64,000 nucleotides of DNA from Patagioenas fasciata. Its lineage: Eukaryota; Chordata; Aves; Columbiformes; Columbidae. A program made the position numbers and the translations under genes. This document shows, piece by piece, positions 34,001-49,000 of the stretch; the stretch's first letter is position 1, and each line of letters starts with the position of its first letter. The notes below the pieces were generated by a model that had not been told where the DNA came from, made no database searches, and worked only from the letters and a program-made list of their open reading frames with translations. Location of the stretch: the NCBI RefSeq assembly GCF_037038585.1, contig NW_027288510.1, forward strand, positions 3,725,001 through 3,789,000. Direction: 5' to 3'.

Positions 34001-37000
34001 CCTTGCTAAGGTGGGAAGCAAATGGCCCCAGGGGATGTTTTCCACCCTTCACCCTGGTGCCAGGGTTTGGAGCCTGTGACGTGCTGAGCATGTTCTCAGC
34101 TCCAGTCTCTGAGTGCTTCTGCGCTGCTCTCAGCTTTCCATACTGAGGACTGCCTCATGTCCTCAGGTGCCTGCTTAGCAGCCCCTTCATGCCCTTCAGA
34201 GCAGATAGGAGCACCTCATTTTGCCTAAAGGGAGGATGTATTTGCAACCCTTCAACATTAAAGAATCTTCCAGAGCTCACCTTCCATGGAGGAGAGGGAA
34301 AGAGGGTAAGACATCCTTGACACCATGGTGGGGATGTCTCAGACATTCCAGTGCATAAAAGGGAGGGGAGTTTGGTTCTATCTCACTTGGCCTCCTGCTC
34401 CCTCAATCCCCTGCTTTTCCCTTCCTCCCATCCCATCCTCTTCCATCCACCTCCTCAAACTGCTCCCTTCACCCTTCTGCGCTCCGTCTTTCTTTCCTCT
34501 TCTTGTCATTGTGGACATAGTCACTTTAGTATTGTAGATACTCCTCACCCCTGCCATTGCCCATACAATATACTGAATTTCTGTCACCCAGCCAAAATGT
34601 GCAGTTTCAGGAGCATTTTCCCTCTCACAAGCCACTAAACTGAGCAAAGATTTTTTTTTTTTGTCTTAGAAGTGATATATTGCGTTGGAAGACCTTGCTG
34701 CTCCGTTTGTTGCAGGGACTCACTTCTACTTGGGTTTATAGTTTAATAACCCACTCAATCCCGTTCCATCACAACTCAAAGATGCTTTTGGTTGTGCCTC
34801 CTCCTGCAGGCACAGTATTGCTGAAAGACTGTATTGATGAGGATAGCTGAGAAAACCAGAGATCATCATGGCTTTTAGAGGCTGCACAGGGTTTGCTGGC
34901 TGGGTAGTTAACAGAGCTAGATGTCTTTGATTGGGAAGCAAATCAGAGGCAAAGATCAATGGGAGGGAGATGGTCTGGACTAGGAGGTGTCCAGGCCCTT
35001 CTCAGAGCGTACTGCTTTGTGAATAAAACAGCAGGAACCCCCTAAGATCCCCAGAATTGACGGGAGGGTGTCTACCAGGTGAATGGGGAGGATTGTCTCA
35101 CATTCAGCTCTCTGCCTTGTTTCTGCAGCTGGTGTCGGTGCTGAGGGAGCTGAGCTACCTGTCTGGCAGCCGCCTGGGAGCCATCCCACCCACGGCAGCA
35201 GAAATCTATTCCTCCAAGGAGTCATACCGGCAGCTGGCGGCCAGCTTGGAGCTGATGGTGAACAGATACAACAAGGTCCTGAAGACAGTCCTGGAGGTCG
35301 AATACCCTCTCATACAGGAGCAGCTGTGGGATATTAACTTGAAGCTGAAGAAGGCAGAAGAAACACTCAACTGGAAGATGGAGGGTGAGCTAGCTCTGTG
35401 TTAGGGCAAAAGAGGCCGTACAGGATTTCACAGAATCCCAGACTGGTGAGGGCTGAAGAGACCTCTGGAGATCTCCCAGTCCAACCGCCCTGCTCACGCA
35501 GGGTCACAGAGCAGATCACACAGGTGGGTCCAGGCGGGTTTCAATGTCTCAGAGAAGGAGACTCCACACCCGCTCTGGGCAGCCTGGGCCAGGCTCTGGC
35601 ACCTCCCAGCAAACAAGTTTCTGCTCATGTTCAGATGGAGCCTCCTGTGTTTCAGTCTGTACCCGTTGCCCCTCACCCTGGTGCTGGGCACCACTGAACA
35701 GAGTCTGGTCCGTCCTCTGACAGCCACCCTGAGATATTGATCCCATTGATCAGATCCCTCTCAGCTTCTCTTCTCCAGCTCAACAGCCCCAGCTCTCTCA
35801 GCCTTTCCTCAGAAGAAAAATGCTCTAGACCCCTCAGCATCTTGGTAGCCACCGCTGGGCTCTCCCCAGTAATTCCTTGTCCTTCTTAAACTGGGGTGCC
35901 CAGAACTGGACACACCACTCAGATGGGGCCTCACGAGTGCAGAGCAGAGGGGGAGGATTCACCTCCCTCGACCTGCTGGCCACACTCCTACTCACGCAGC
36001 CCAGGTACCATCAACCTTCTTGGCCACAGGGCACATTGCTCATGGTTAACCTGCTCACTTGGGTCTCATCAGATTCCTCCCATGTCCCCAGCCTCCATCA
36101 CCTGGTTCCCAGTGACAGTTCACAGCAGGGCAGGGGACTCTCCAGCAGAGCCAGCACTGGGGAGACAAAGGGCAGCCCCCAGCCTGCCTGCTCCTTCCCA
36201 TCTCACCTTGATCTGCTTGGGCTGGGGACAGGATCCTGATCCCTTCAGCTTCCCTCTGGGCTTTTGGGGAAGAGAGGCTGCCCTGTAAGCAGTGATGCTG
36301 AGGAAACGGCAAGATTGGGGTTTGTGAGAGCTGGCAAGGCTGGGGTTGAAGAGTCTGCTCCCTGCCCGTGCCAGCCCAAGTGACCCACTGTGTGGTCATG
36401 TCCCTGTGTCCCCAAGGCACTGCTTTCTCCCTGAGTTGTGCAGGGACTGGGACCCCTTGGCCCAGCCATCTGGCTTGGGACAGACTTCTCCCGGTGGGGG
36501 CCAGGGCCACCTCGTTATCCTTTCCAGCCAGATGAAATACTGTGGTTAGTGGTGAGGTTTGTGCACCGTGACTTTGGGATGATTTAACCAGTGTTCTTGC
36601 TTGATCAGTTTGAACTGCAAAGCAGAATGGAGGAAGACAATTTGTTTCCTCTTGGTGAAAGCAAACTGCTCGCTGTTGGAATATATATTTCTGTCATCAG
36701 GCTTGTGGTATGAACAGGAACAAGTGTCCTCCCTTGGGAACTTGCAAAGCAGAATTCCTCATGCTGAAAAACTCTTTCTCCATTGCACAACAAAGATGAA
36801 GGGACTTTCCTGCAGATGAAGTTCCCTGAATCCAAATGCAGCCCTCGCTGGTACCTTGGGCTGTCACAGCCTGTGTTTGTGGGGCTGTGGGTCCCTGCTC
36901 TAGTGACAGTGGCAGGAACACTCAGCCTGTTGTCCTTGTTCTCTCTCTGGTAGCAGATTAAATCTGGGTACGGGAAAGGGGGAAGTGTCAGACGTCCCCA

Positions 37001-40000
37001 CGGTGCTGGTGCTCCTGGCAGAAAACAGAGGCTGCAGCTGTACCATGGATTGTTGGGGTAGGAGGGAGCTAGAAGTGACTCTTTTGGTTGAGGTGGTAAG
37101 TCTCTTGTGTTAATGATGGGTGAGAAATACATGAAACCGTGGGGGAAAAGTCTTATGGAGAGTGCACAAGAGCTTGGCCATGCAGCTCTGAAAAAAAGTA
37201 GTCAATCATCTCATTTTTTACCAGGTGTCTGGGATCACATCTCCATGGTGATGGATGATGTCCATGACCTCGAGCAGAGGATACAGAAAGCCAAAAACAA
37301 TGTTGAGGAGATCCAGACCATCGTGGGATCGTGGGCGTCGCCCATATTTGTGAGAAGAGATTGTAAAAGAGAATCGCTGCTGAGCCTGGAGGACTGTCAG
37401 GACCGCCTGGAACGGCGTTACAGCCTTGTCCGAGAGTCAGGGCAGAGGATTCATCTGCTGGTGAAGGTGAGGGGGGACCTTCTCCAGGGGTTTGTTGACT
37501 CTTCATAGGCTCTGGGTGTCTCTCCGCTCTGGTGAAAATGTCCAGAGCTGCTTCACCTTAAAATTAACTCCCTTAACTCATTTGAAAAACTTACCTGTTG
37601 TTGATGAAGGAATACTTTGATGGGTGAGCTGGTACAGCTGAGTGTGCGGGGCTGCTGACCAGGCACCGAGTTTGGAGCAGGAGTGGGAGCCGATGCAGCC
37701 CAGTCTGGCTCCCAGTCCTGGTTCTTGTGAAGCCACTAGAGGGGAGTCGTGCATCAGGCTTTGGGATCCTGCTCAGAGGAAAAACTCCTCCGAAATATTC
37801 ACCTTAAAATGGAGAGGCAGCTGGCTGTGGCTGACCTTTCTGCTTTAGGCTTGTTGTTCCTCTGTGGGAGCAGGAGGTGACGCTGTCAGTCCAGGGAGAA
37901 GCTGAGTAACAAGAAAAAAGCTGCTGTCTGAACCCTGGGTTTTTTCCAGTGGCTTTGCCAGAGCTGAGAGTCCTCTTTGCAGAGCAGGAGAAAGCCCAAA
38001 TCTCTGCGCCTCACCTGCCCTGAGGTTTTAGCGTGTCAGGGACAGCACCTTGGCTGGAAGGCAGATGGATTTTAGGTCCAGCCCACTCCTGAGGGTCACC
38101 ATCTGGCCTTGGACTCTGGAGAGACTGGGCTGACCCTCTCTGGGACACTGAGCCCTTGTTGCTCACCTTACTTCACTGTCTGCACTCAGCCTTGGGCTTC
38201 TGACCCACTTCTGTAGCCTCTGAACCCACGGCGAGGATTTTACTATGCCCACGTTGTCCTGCTGCTACAGCTGTGACAGGCTCAACCACCTCCAGCTACA
38301 CCCAAAAGATGGGAACACTTCCTAAATTGACCGGAGAGAACATGGGGCTGTGGCCAAGGCAGAAGGGCTGGCACCGCTGCTCTGGTGGCTCACAGGGCAG
38401 GACCAACTGCAAAGCAGCATGAAGGTCCTGGGGAGGGAAAGGCACCGTGGCCCAAAATAGGATGTCCCCATGCCTCTGTCCTGCTGTGCTGGTCAAACCT
38501 GGAGGAACAGCAGCAAAGGGGCCAAGAGCTGGTCTGCTGTGTTTCCCTTGGGTGTTCAGGTCTTCTTTTGAGCAGGTGAGTCTTGAGGCTGCTGAGAGAA
38601 GAGCACAGAGAGTTTGGGTACGTGCACCCACAAGCACAGGCAGGACAGTGAGATGCTGGCTTGCATTGCCCTTTTGCACCAGGATGAGGCCTCTGGAGTA
38701 AAGGTTCAGTAGAACACCAGTGACAAGGGGGCATTGTCAAATACAAGGGCATGGGACGGTGAAGAGGGGGTGGTGCTTTCAAATGGGCATTCCCATAGTG
38801 TTCAGTCCTGTGAAGTTCCCCTTTCTCTTGTGTCAGCAAAATGTGGAGGTGAGTCTGCAAGGCACCAGAGCCCTGGCTTGCTCTGTTAGCAGTTTAATCA
38901 CTCAGCGTTGATGTGTAAAGTTGGGGAGCAGCAACTCTGGGTTGACTCAAGCCCAATTGGCAATGCCACTCTATCTTGAGGAGGCTGAGGCCAGACCTTC
39001 TTGCTCTCTGCAACTGTCTGAAAGGAGGTTGGAGCATGGAGGGGGTTGGTCTCTTCTCCCAAGTAGTAAGAGATAGGATGAGAGGAAGTGGCCTCAAGTT
39101 GCACCAAGGAAAGTTCAGATTGGATATTAGGAAAAAATAATTCACAGAGAGGATTGTGAAGCTTTGGAATAGGCTGCCCAGAGCAGTGGTGGAGTCACAT
39201 CCCTGGAGGTGTTAACAAATGTACAGATGGGGTTCTTAGGGACATGGGTTAGTGGTGGAGTTAGGTTATGGTTGGATTCGATGATCTTGAGGGTCTCTTC
39301 CAACCAGAATGATTCTATGATCTCATGTGTGCCAAGCTGCCATGCCACTGGGAATGGCACCCTCTCCTGTGTCCCCAGAGATGAAATAGAGCCAGCTTTG
39401 AACCCCTGGCAGCAGACTGCAAGCTGGACCTTACGTTTTTTTTGAGCCCGTGCCTGTGTTGAGAGCCCCTGGCAGGCTTAGGAGAAAGAGCCCTCAGAGG
39501 GCATAGCAAGGCCGGAACAGGATCACGGCAGAGCCTGGGAGGTGCAGGGGATGGATACCCAGGCTGGTCTTGTGGGTGTGGAAGAGGAGACGCAAGAAGG
39601 ATGGGGCCATTCTGTGGCCTAGAAAACCGTGAATTTCCTGACTGTGAACTTGCCTGGAGGTAAGGAACGCAATAAGCTGAGAAGGGAGGCTGTAAGCCAA
39701 CCCTTTGTCTTCTGATCCCAATCTTTAACTATTTTCACTTGGTTTATTTAAAAACCCTTTTCTGAATTTTAAAGTTCTCTTGTTTTGAGATGACCATTTG
39801 TAGGGCAGAGGTGTAAGCAGTCCACTTGGAAGGACTCATCCACCCAAGGTAACATTATACAGGCCACAAGGACTGAGGCTTCATGCATTGGGATGAGCCT
39901 TTGGCCCAGGTCTGCAAAGCACCCTTGAGCCCTTTGGCCTCAGAGAAGAGGGAGGAGAAGGTTGCAGGGCTGCTAAGTCTCTCACGCACTCCATTTTTAC

Positions 40001-43000
40001 CTTGTGATTATTTTGAGTTGCTTCAGATGACAAAGCAGCCCTTGACAGAAGGAGAAAATTGTGGCCATGCTACCAGCAGCAACATCCGTCTGTCTGGTTT
40101 CTCACCCCCCGCAGGGCTGGTACCTGTGTGCTCATTGCCATGAGTCCTCAGCTGTGGGCAGCTCTTGTAGGACAGACTCAGCCCCGCTGTATTTCAAAGT
40201 GTCGTCTTTTTCTTCCAGGAAAACCAGAGCCTCTTACTTGCAGACCCAGCATCTGACATCTGGAAGGCCTATGTGGATTACGTGGATGAGATAGTTCTGG
40301 ATGGATTCTTCACTGCCATTGAGTGCTCACTCAAGTACCTCCTCGAAAACACAGGTAACTGCTGGTTCCTCAGCTCTGGCCGTGATACCATCTTCAGTCT
40401 CACCAAAAGGAAGTTTCTGTTTTGTGCTTTGACTTGTGGTGGTCTTTCTACTCTGCCTCTTGCATTGTCTACAGCAAGTGCTGGAGGAGCCTCCAGACTC
40501 AGAGGGTAACTCTGTCCCCTGGTCACTGGAGCAAAGCCTTGCTCAAGGGAAGGGACAGAGATGACTGTGCACCATTTGCTGGGATTTGTGAACAGACAAA
40601 ATTGAGGCATCATTCCAAGTCTGTTCTTGGGCATCAGCCATCTCCTGACCTCCCATGCACAAAGCATCAAGGTGACACAACCTTTCGTTTGTGGAGAGTC
40701 TCAAGAGTTGGTTCTGTGGATGAAAGACATGAAAGAAAAACCTCCATCACTGAGGAGTGAGGAGAGGGGTCACCAAAGCAGAGCTCCTGCCTAAGGCTGC
40801 CACGGAGGGTCACTCTGCTGAGAGCAGCTGTGTCCAGCTAAAGCACATCTTCAGAACGCTTCCCTCCTGGATGTGGAGGCACACTGAGCTGGAGAATTGC
40901 ATCCAGTTCCTCACCATCTTGTTAAAAACAAGCACATAATTTCACATTTGTGGAACCAGTTGGTGTTTTATTTTTTCATGCCTTTCTCCACTAAATTAAA
41001 GAGCCTCTTGGTTCCTGTTGTTTTTCTCCTCTTTAAGTACTTATGCGCTGTAATTGTTCAGCTCTCAGACTCCCTTTTGATTAGCTGAAGAGCCTGGTCT
41101 CTTTAAGGCTTCCCTCCACAGCATTTTTCCGGTCCTTAAATCACTTGTGTCTCATCTGTTCTCCAGTATCTCCTGTGGGTACCAGAACACCAGCTGGTTT
41201 GGCAGCCTCCCCTCTGCGTTGTATGCAGACACAATGTCACTGGACCCAGCGAGTGGGTGTCCCACCTGCCTGGTGTCCCTGTGGGGCATGTGTGTGTCTT
41301 GTGGTGGGATGTTAGTGGTGGCTCTAGATCACTTTTCTCCCCTTCAAAAATAACCTGGCACCTCTGTTCTTCCCTACCAGATCCCAAGGCAGGGCTTCCT
41401 CCCCTGTTTGAGGTGCAGCTGGATTTGGTGATCCCAGATTTGATATTTCAACCCTCCTTGGACCCTGGCACAAACGATGGCTTCTACGACGTGGTGGAAG
41501 GTCTTCTCAACGACATCTACCGGATCTCATCGCTGGTGCCCAGGCTGGCTGAGCACAGCGGCTTCCTCCACTACCAGGTCCGTGGCTGTGGAGCTCCCTC
41601 ACGCTGTGTGGCAGTGAGGAGGTGCCACGCTGCCCCCGCATCACTGCGAGCTCCTCTCCTCTTCTGTCCAGGCTGACACGGAGGACATGGCTGACCTGGC
41701 CGACATGCGCCATGAGCTGATGGGGCGTGTGCAGGCCGTGATGGCGGCCTGCTGTGATTACCGCAGTGCCTTCGACCACTACTCCTACCTGTACGGGGAG
41801 GACAGAAAGGAGTTCTTCCGCCAGTTCCTCCTCTACGGGCACATTCTCACTGCGGCAGAAATCGAGGCCCATGCAGAGAACGGGGTCCCTGAGTCACCTC
41901 CCACGCTGCAGCAGTTCCGAGAGCAGATTGACTCCTACGAGAAGATCTATGAGGAGGTGAATCGCATCGAGCCCATCAGCATTTTCCAGAGTTGGATGAA
42001 AGTTGATGCTCGGCCTTTCAAAGCGTCTCTGCTGAATGTGATTAAACGGTGGAGCTTGGTGTTCAAGCAGCATCTCATGGACCACGTCATGCACAGGTAG
42101 GAACCGTTCTACCTCTTCTTCCCAGAACCAAAGTGGGTTTCTCTTGCGTTGGCTGGGCTTTATCATTTCACACTGATAAGCAAAAGGCTAATACAGGAGC
42201 AAGAGGAGGGGGCACACACCCCCTGCCAGCTCCATCGCATCTCTGCTAACTTTCATCCCCTCGTCTCTGCTGGGAGCAGCTGGTCCAGCTGAGTGTGTAA
42301 AGTGCAAACAGTTCCACGAACTCGGTACCATCGACATCCTGCGAGCTGATGCTCCTACGACCTACTGTGTGGTGTTGGACAGGATGTCTATTTGTCTGTT
42401 CATCCTGGTCCAACTAATCTAATCTCTTCTAGGGCTCTATGCTTATTTTGTTGAATTTGCCATCAGTAAAGCTGCATTAATGCCATGAGATACTTGCTCC
42501 GTTTCTAAATGCAGTGCTCTTTTGAGTGCACTCTTTGTAAAAAAAGTAATTTGGGTTGCCTGGCATGAGCAGTCATGGGGAGGCAGTTTCAAGGTTACAA
42601 AAAGGAGGAGCTTTGGATGTAAGTTTTGCATTAACATGTGTTCCCTGCTCTGAATAGCTGCTCAGCCGCCTGGTCTCTGCAGGATGATGTGTTAGGTGAT
42701 TTATTTGAGCAGTAGCAGCTGAAGGATGCCACAGGGCTTGGATGCTTACGAAGAAATATTTACAGACATATGTACTAGTGAAGGCTGCTGCGTGTGGTGG
42801 CTGCTGTGATCTCTTGTGTTCTTTTCAGCACGATAATTCCTGTGCAAAGAGGTTTTTGCATAGGTTAGAACAGGCATTTAGGAGTTCTTATTAAGAGCTC
42901 CTGACTCAGCAGTTTAGTCTTTAATAGGTGAAGTGTTTAGGGCTATGTTTTGGTCCAGCAGCATCCACAGAATTTAAACGGGCACTTCAAAAGTAAGCGT

Positions 43001-46000
43001 TTTGAGAAGGGAAGAATGGAAAGGACCAAAGATCCAGGAGCCCATCAAGCTCTGCTAACAGTGTCCAGCAGCTGGTGAGATCAAGAAGCAGGTAGGGAAA
43101 CTTCCCCCAAATAGTCTCCTTGTCTCTAACCATTCATACCTGAGGACTTTGAGAGTCATGGGTTGTACCTTTGTATCTAAAGACCTGGATGGATTTTTTT
43201 TTTCTCCCACAAATGTTCGGTTGCTTTTCTGAACCGCTGTGAATTTTTAACATCTGCATCCTTCTGCAGCAGAGACTTACCCTCTGAAATAAGGCAGCGT
43301 GCGAAGAAGAATCCCTGTTTGTTGTAGCTTTACAACCTACCAGGTTCATTTGTTGAATTCTTGTATTGGAAGAGATGACATGAAAACTGTCCTTTCAAAT
43401 TCACTCTCTTCAGACCACAGACCCGAGCTCACAGGTCTCCCTTATAGAATCATAGGATAGAGTCATAGAATCTGTTTGGTTGGAAGAGACCATCAAGATC
43501 ACAGAGTCCAACCATAACCTAACTCTGGCACTACCCCATGTCCCTGAGAACCTCATCTATATGTCTATCCAACCCCTCCAGGGATGGTGACTCCACCACT
43601 GCCCAGGGCAGCCTGTTCCAAGGCCCGACAGCCATTTCTGTGAATAATTTTTTTCCTAATACCCAATCTGAACCTCCCCTGGAGAAATTTGAGGCCATTT
43701 TATCTTATCACTTGCTACCTGAGAGAAGAGACCAACCCCCTCCATGCTCCAACCTCCTTTCAGACAGTTGCAGAGATCAGGTCTCCCCTCATCTCCTGTT
43801 CTCCAGGCTGAACAGCCCCAGCTCCCTCAGCTGCTCCTCGTAAGACTTGTGCTCCTCAAATGCCTTTTCTCCAACCTGTGAAGTCCCAACCCATTTATCC
43901 GTTCCTCACAGGAAGCTGTACCACATCTATGGATCCCTGTGAGCATGAACTGTGGTTCTGATGCCCTCAGCATGTTGCCATGTGATGGGCAGAGTTAGCC
44001 AGGCCTTTCCCTCTCCGTGCCAGTCCAGCTGCCTGGATGATTCCGGTAGGAACTGCTCTCATTTGGTGCTTTCCTGTTTTGTGTTCTACAGCTTGTCTGA
44101 CCTGGACGAGTTCATAAAAACTGCTGACAAAGGTTTGAGCAAAAAGGTTGAAAAAGGCGATTATGATGGTTTGGTGGAGATCATGGGGCATCTCCTGGCC
44201 GTTAAGGAAAGGCACAGCGTCACCGATGCCATGTTCGAGCCCCTGAAGCAAACCGTCGAACTGCTGAAGACGTATGAGCAAGAGCTGCCGGAGGAAGTCT
44301 ATAAGCAACTGGAGGTGGGTGAAAAGCTGCGGTGGACACGGCGGTTTGCCAAGTAGCCAGCGTCAAAGAGTATGAGCTTAAGAGCATTGCAGGAATATTT
44401 AAAGCCCCACTCCCTGTCATTAGAGGGCCTCAGTGGATAGTATTTTACTATTGTGGGATGTGCCTTAATAGCTCTAAATTTTGGAGTTATATTGAGATTT
44501 TTCTTTTAAAGCAGAGATTAAGCCTTTTGTTATGTATGAAAAACATAGAATTGCCTGCTCCAACTCTCAGCGATTACTCTTGAAAAAAATTAATGCATTT
44601 TCAAATACATCTGTTAATTAGTTTGAATTATAATGATTTTTAAATAAGCCAGTTCTTGGCAACTGTGGAGATGGGAAGGATAATGTTGGCAGAGGAGTCG
44701 CCTTCTCATAGGACTTCAGTCCTCCACTAGGTCTATAACACCCAATCTGCTTGACCCAAAGGACATCACTGGGAGCACGTTATGAAAGTATTTCAGCACC
44801 TTTCCACATCTGGCCCTGATGAATCAATTTTTCTTTGGGGAATTCTTCTCATTTCTGGACAGGGGACCATGAGGTGAAGGCTGGAAAAGCCTGTGGGATG
44901 CCCAGCCAGCCTTGGGGAACTGGCAGCAGTCACCATGTTACGGTGGAGGAGCGTGTGGCTGCATACTGATGGATACCCCTTAGTCACGGGGCGTTGTGTG
45001 CAGAGGGCTCTGTGTAGGACACCAGGTTTAAGGCAGAGCTTTTTGGGGAGAAGTTCCTCCCTCTGCTGCAGGCTTGGATGGGACCTGAGCGGGGTTTAGC
45101 AATCCCCCAGTTTTCTGCTGGTGCAGCCGTGATCCACGGATGGTTGTATCACCAAATCTGACACGGGTAAGGGTCCTAAAGATAACTGGATTCCTACAGA
45201 CACCCTGAAAAACAGAAGAGCTGCATTAAATGAATGTTTTGGCTGCTACAGCAGCTTCAGTTCAGCATAAAAAATGGTGCTATGGGGAACCCAGCTCTGC
45301 TGATTCCTCTGCCCAAGAGCTGCTTGCTTGGTGCCTGTTTGTGCGTGTAGATTTGAACAACTGATTTATTTTTCTGACAGAAGAAATGAGGTATGCAGGG
45401 CAGCCATTCAGATGGAGGAGATAACAAAACAGTTTCGTTCTTTCTGGCAAGTGACAGCAACACATAGTTGAATAATTCATTCACTGCTGTACACAGTAGG
45501 AAAACCAAAGTAAGTTCCTCCAGGTACCGCTCCCTCCATGGCCATGAAGATGGATGGGCTGGAGCTGATAGTTTGTATGAGAAGGACAAGGAAGCAGCTC
45601 CATGTGTGCCCTGCTATGGTCATGGATAGTGATTTCTACAGAGACTGGAACATGAAGTGCCAGAAAGAGACCCCTCAGGAGGGACTGGCCCTGCTCTGGC
45701 CGCCTCTGCTGCCTCCAGGTTATTTCGCTTCTTTGCATAGTGTTGGTGCATCTCCATTAGTCTTCTCAACTATGTGCACTGGGATGAAAAGAAGCCCAAA
45801 GTCTTTCCTGTAGGCTGGCACAGTACCTGGGGAAGTGGGAGAGCAAAGCTGTGGGACTTGAGGACAGCAGAGCCCTGGCTGGTGTCACTGTCTGGGGTGA
45901 GGATTTGGCTCGAGAAGTCTAGTGAGAAGAGAAGAAATCAAATCTCTTTCTAAATAAAATCCCAGGTGCAAAGGGTGGATTGTTAGCAGTGCTGTGCACC

Positions 46001-49000
46001 AGCAGCTTGGATGCAGTCCTGAGAAAGAAACTGTCTTATTTAGTACTAATATTATACAGGCAGGCTGGAGGGATTTGCCCCAGAAAGCTCTGTAGAAGTC
46101 CTTCTGGCATAATATCTTCTGCTCTAAGAGCTGGCTGGAAATTTCCCAGGCTCTGTTTCTTAATTAGCTCTGGGAAGCCGGACGATCTGATGAACTTGCA
46201 TCCTCAGCCCACCCTCCTGCCTCCAGCCAGCTCTGGGTCCCGCTGGGCTCGGTGTCAGGAGAACTGTGCTCTCTCAACCACCGAGCCATCCTGGGAGCCC
46301 AGGATCTGGTCTGGGACCCTTCTTCTGAAGTTATTTAACATGTTTTTGCAATCAGAGCAGTCAGTTTTAGAGTCTCAGTCTTCATTCGTCTTCAAAATTG
46401 TGGATAACTGATAAGTTTTATCCCAAATTGTGTTTAGCTTTTGCATCACAACAAAACTTCCTTGCAGTTTTAGGCATGGAATCTGTTGCTTTTCCTGTTC
46501 TGTGATTGTCCATAAACAGATCAGTCACATCTTATATCAAATAGCAAATACTGCCTACCGTCATTTAAATTTTGCTTGCAGGAGCTGCCAGAAAAATGGA
46601 ACAATATAAAGAAGCTGGCGATAGCTGTGAAGCAGCATGTGGCTCCTCTGCAGGCGAACGAAATGACAGTTGTGCGCAAGAGCTGTGCGGCGTTTGATGT
46701 TGAGCAACACAGATTCAGAGAGCGATTTCGGAAAGAAGCACCATTCAGGTACAGTGAAATTATAACATCAGAGAAGCCCTGAGGAAGAAAAGCTTCATGG
46801 GATCATCTCGGAGTGTCCTGAGGATGTGTTCTCGAACCCTTGCATACATTTCCTACCTGCTCACGGTGTTGTATCTGTTATGCCCTGGGTGTTTTGTCCC
46901 TGCAAACACTGTAAGGTGTTAGCAAGAGATTCAATCTGGATGCTGAGTGCACAATATTGCTTAAAGGGGTTGTCAGCAGTGCCATGTGGCTGCACCATCA
47001 ACGGGTACTATAGATGTATCATGTCTGCTTTGTGTCTCAGAGGCACCATTTGTTTTATGTTTTCTTTAGAAGTTGTTACAATATCACTTATGAAGAATAA
47101 ACGTTTCTTTCTAGGTTTGACCCCAAAAAGCCTTATCAACTGCTGGATACAAAGCACATTGAGATTAAACAAATGGAGTCAGCCATGACCTCGATTTATG
47201 AATCAGCTGGTCTGTTTGAAGTCATAGTGCCAGACTATAAACAACTGAAGCAGTGCCGAAAGGAGCTGTGTCTTCTCAAAGAGCTCTGGGATATGATCTC
47301 CCTTGTGGGCACTTGCCTTGATGACTGGCAGACCACCAAATGGGCGGATATTAACGTGGAAAACATGGATCTGGAGTGTAAAAAGTTTGCAAGAGAGATT
47401 CGGAATTTGGATAAGGAGGTGAGGGCGTGGGATGCTTTCACTGGGCTGGACAGCAAGGTGAAGAACATGCTGACGGCCCTGAAAGCTGTGGCAGAACTTC
47501 AAAATCCCGCCATTAGGGAAAGGCACTGGAATCAGCTGATGCAGGTGACGGGTGTGAGGTTTGTGATGGACTCGGACACCGCGCTGGCTGACCTCCTGAA
47601 GCTCAACCTCCATAACTTTGAGGATGAGGTTGGTGGCATTGTGGACAAAGCGGTACGAGAAATGAGTATGGAGAAAGTCCTGAAGGAGCTAAAAATGACT
47701 TGGAGCACCATGGAGTTTCAGTATGAGCCTCACCCCCGGACGAACATCCCGTTGCTGAAGTCAGACGAGGAACTCATAGAAACTTTAGAAGACAACCAGG
47801 TGCAGCTGCAGAATTTAATGACATCCAAATGTATTGCTTTCTTCTTGGAGGAAGTGTCCATATGGCAGAGGAAGCTGTCCACAACAGATTCCGTCATTTC
47901 TCTCTGGTTCGAAGTGCAGCGTACGTGGTCTCACTTGGAGAGCATATTCATAGGCTCAGAAGATATACGGGCACAGCTTCCTAAGGTATGAAATCCCAAA
48001 TCCTATTTTTCCTGTGTGGAAAGCGTTGAAGAAGAGCCTCCATTACACAGAAGAAGGTTGTCTATATTGCCGTGTTCCCCCAAGCAGGACTGTTCTCTTG
48101 CTGCATTGCTTTCTTGGAGGCTCCCTTAATGCTACAGCAGTTTCCCCAGTGTTGCCCCAGGATGTTTTTGTACTGTTGGTTGTGCCTGAACCCTGCTGAG
48201 AAACTGTTTTTCCTCCCCTCCACCATTGCACAGCAGATGCAGAGTTCCTGGAGGCTGAGCAGGAGGCTGCTGGCTTCCTTCAGTGATACAGGCATGTTCC
48301 CTCTTTCCTTGGAGGGGAGAAGACGGAGATAATTACTCAGATGGTGCAAATTGTCAAATCAGAGCTGGACCAGGCAGCTTTGCAGTATCCGCTTCCCTGC
48401 CTCCAGTGCTGGTGCAGCAGGAGAGCAGCTCTTCTCCCACTTCAGCTTCAGAAAATTGAGCAGAGTTGTCATTGATGCCCTCCTCAGGGTTGTGACCTCC
48501 TCAGGGCTGTCTTTGAGTCCAGCTTCCAGTCTTATTCCCTATTCTCTTGATTATTTAGAAAATCTTCCAAGCTTGTTCCTGGCCCCGCTGGACCACTCGC
48601 AGCCCTGTGGAGGAACCTGCCTTTCACTCACGAGTGACCCACAGTTGGCTGTGTGACCCCCGTCCCTGTTCACGAGCAGCATCGCTGACAGCACCACTGT
48701 GGGACGAACACCCACGAGGGGATGTGCGCAGCCCATTGACCCCTGGACAACACACTGTTCTGTCTCCAACCCTGCACTCTGCTCTGCTTGGACTGTTCCT
48801 CCATCTGCTTCAGAGAGCACGCTGTGCTGAGTGTCCTGGGGGCAGTTTTTGGCCCCTCACACCAAGAAAGCCCTTGTGGTGCTGGAGCAAGTTGAGAGAA
48901 GGGAATGGAGCTGGTGAGGGGCTGGAGCACAAGTGTGATGGGAGCGGCTGAGGGACCTGGGGGTTCAGCTGGAGAACAGGAGCTGAGGGGAGACCTTCTG

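Noticed and set aside
47203..47613. A 136-codon minus-strand frame in exon 20
   Set aside because: It is the complement of the linker-coding exon and has no independent support.
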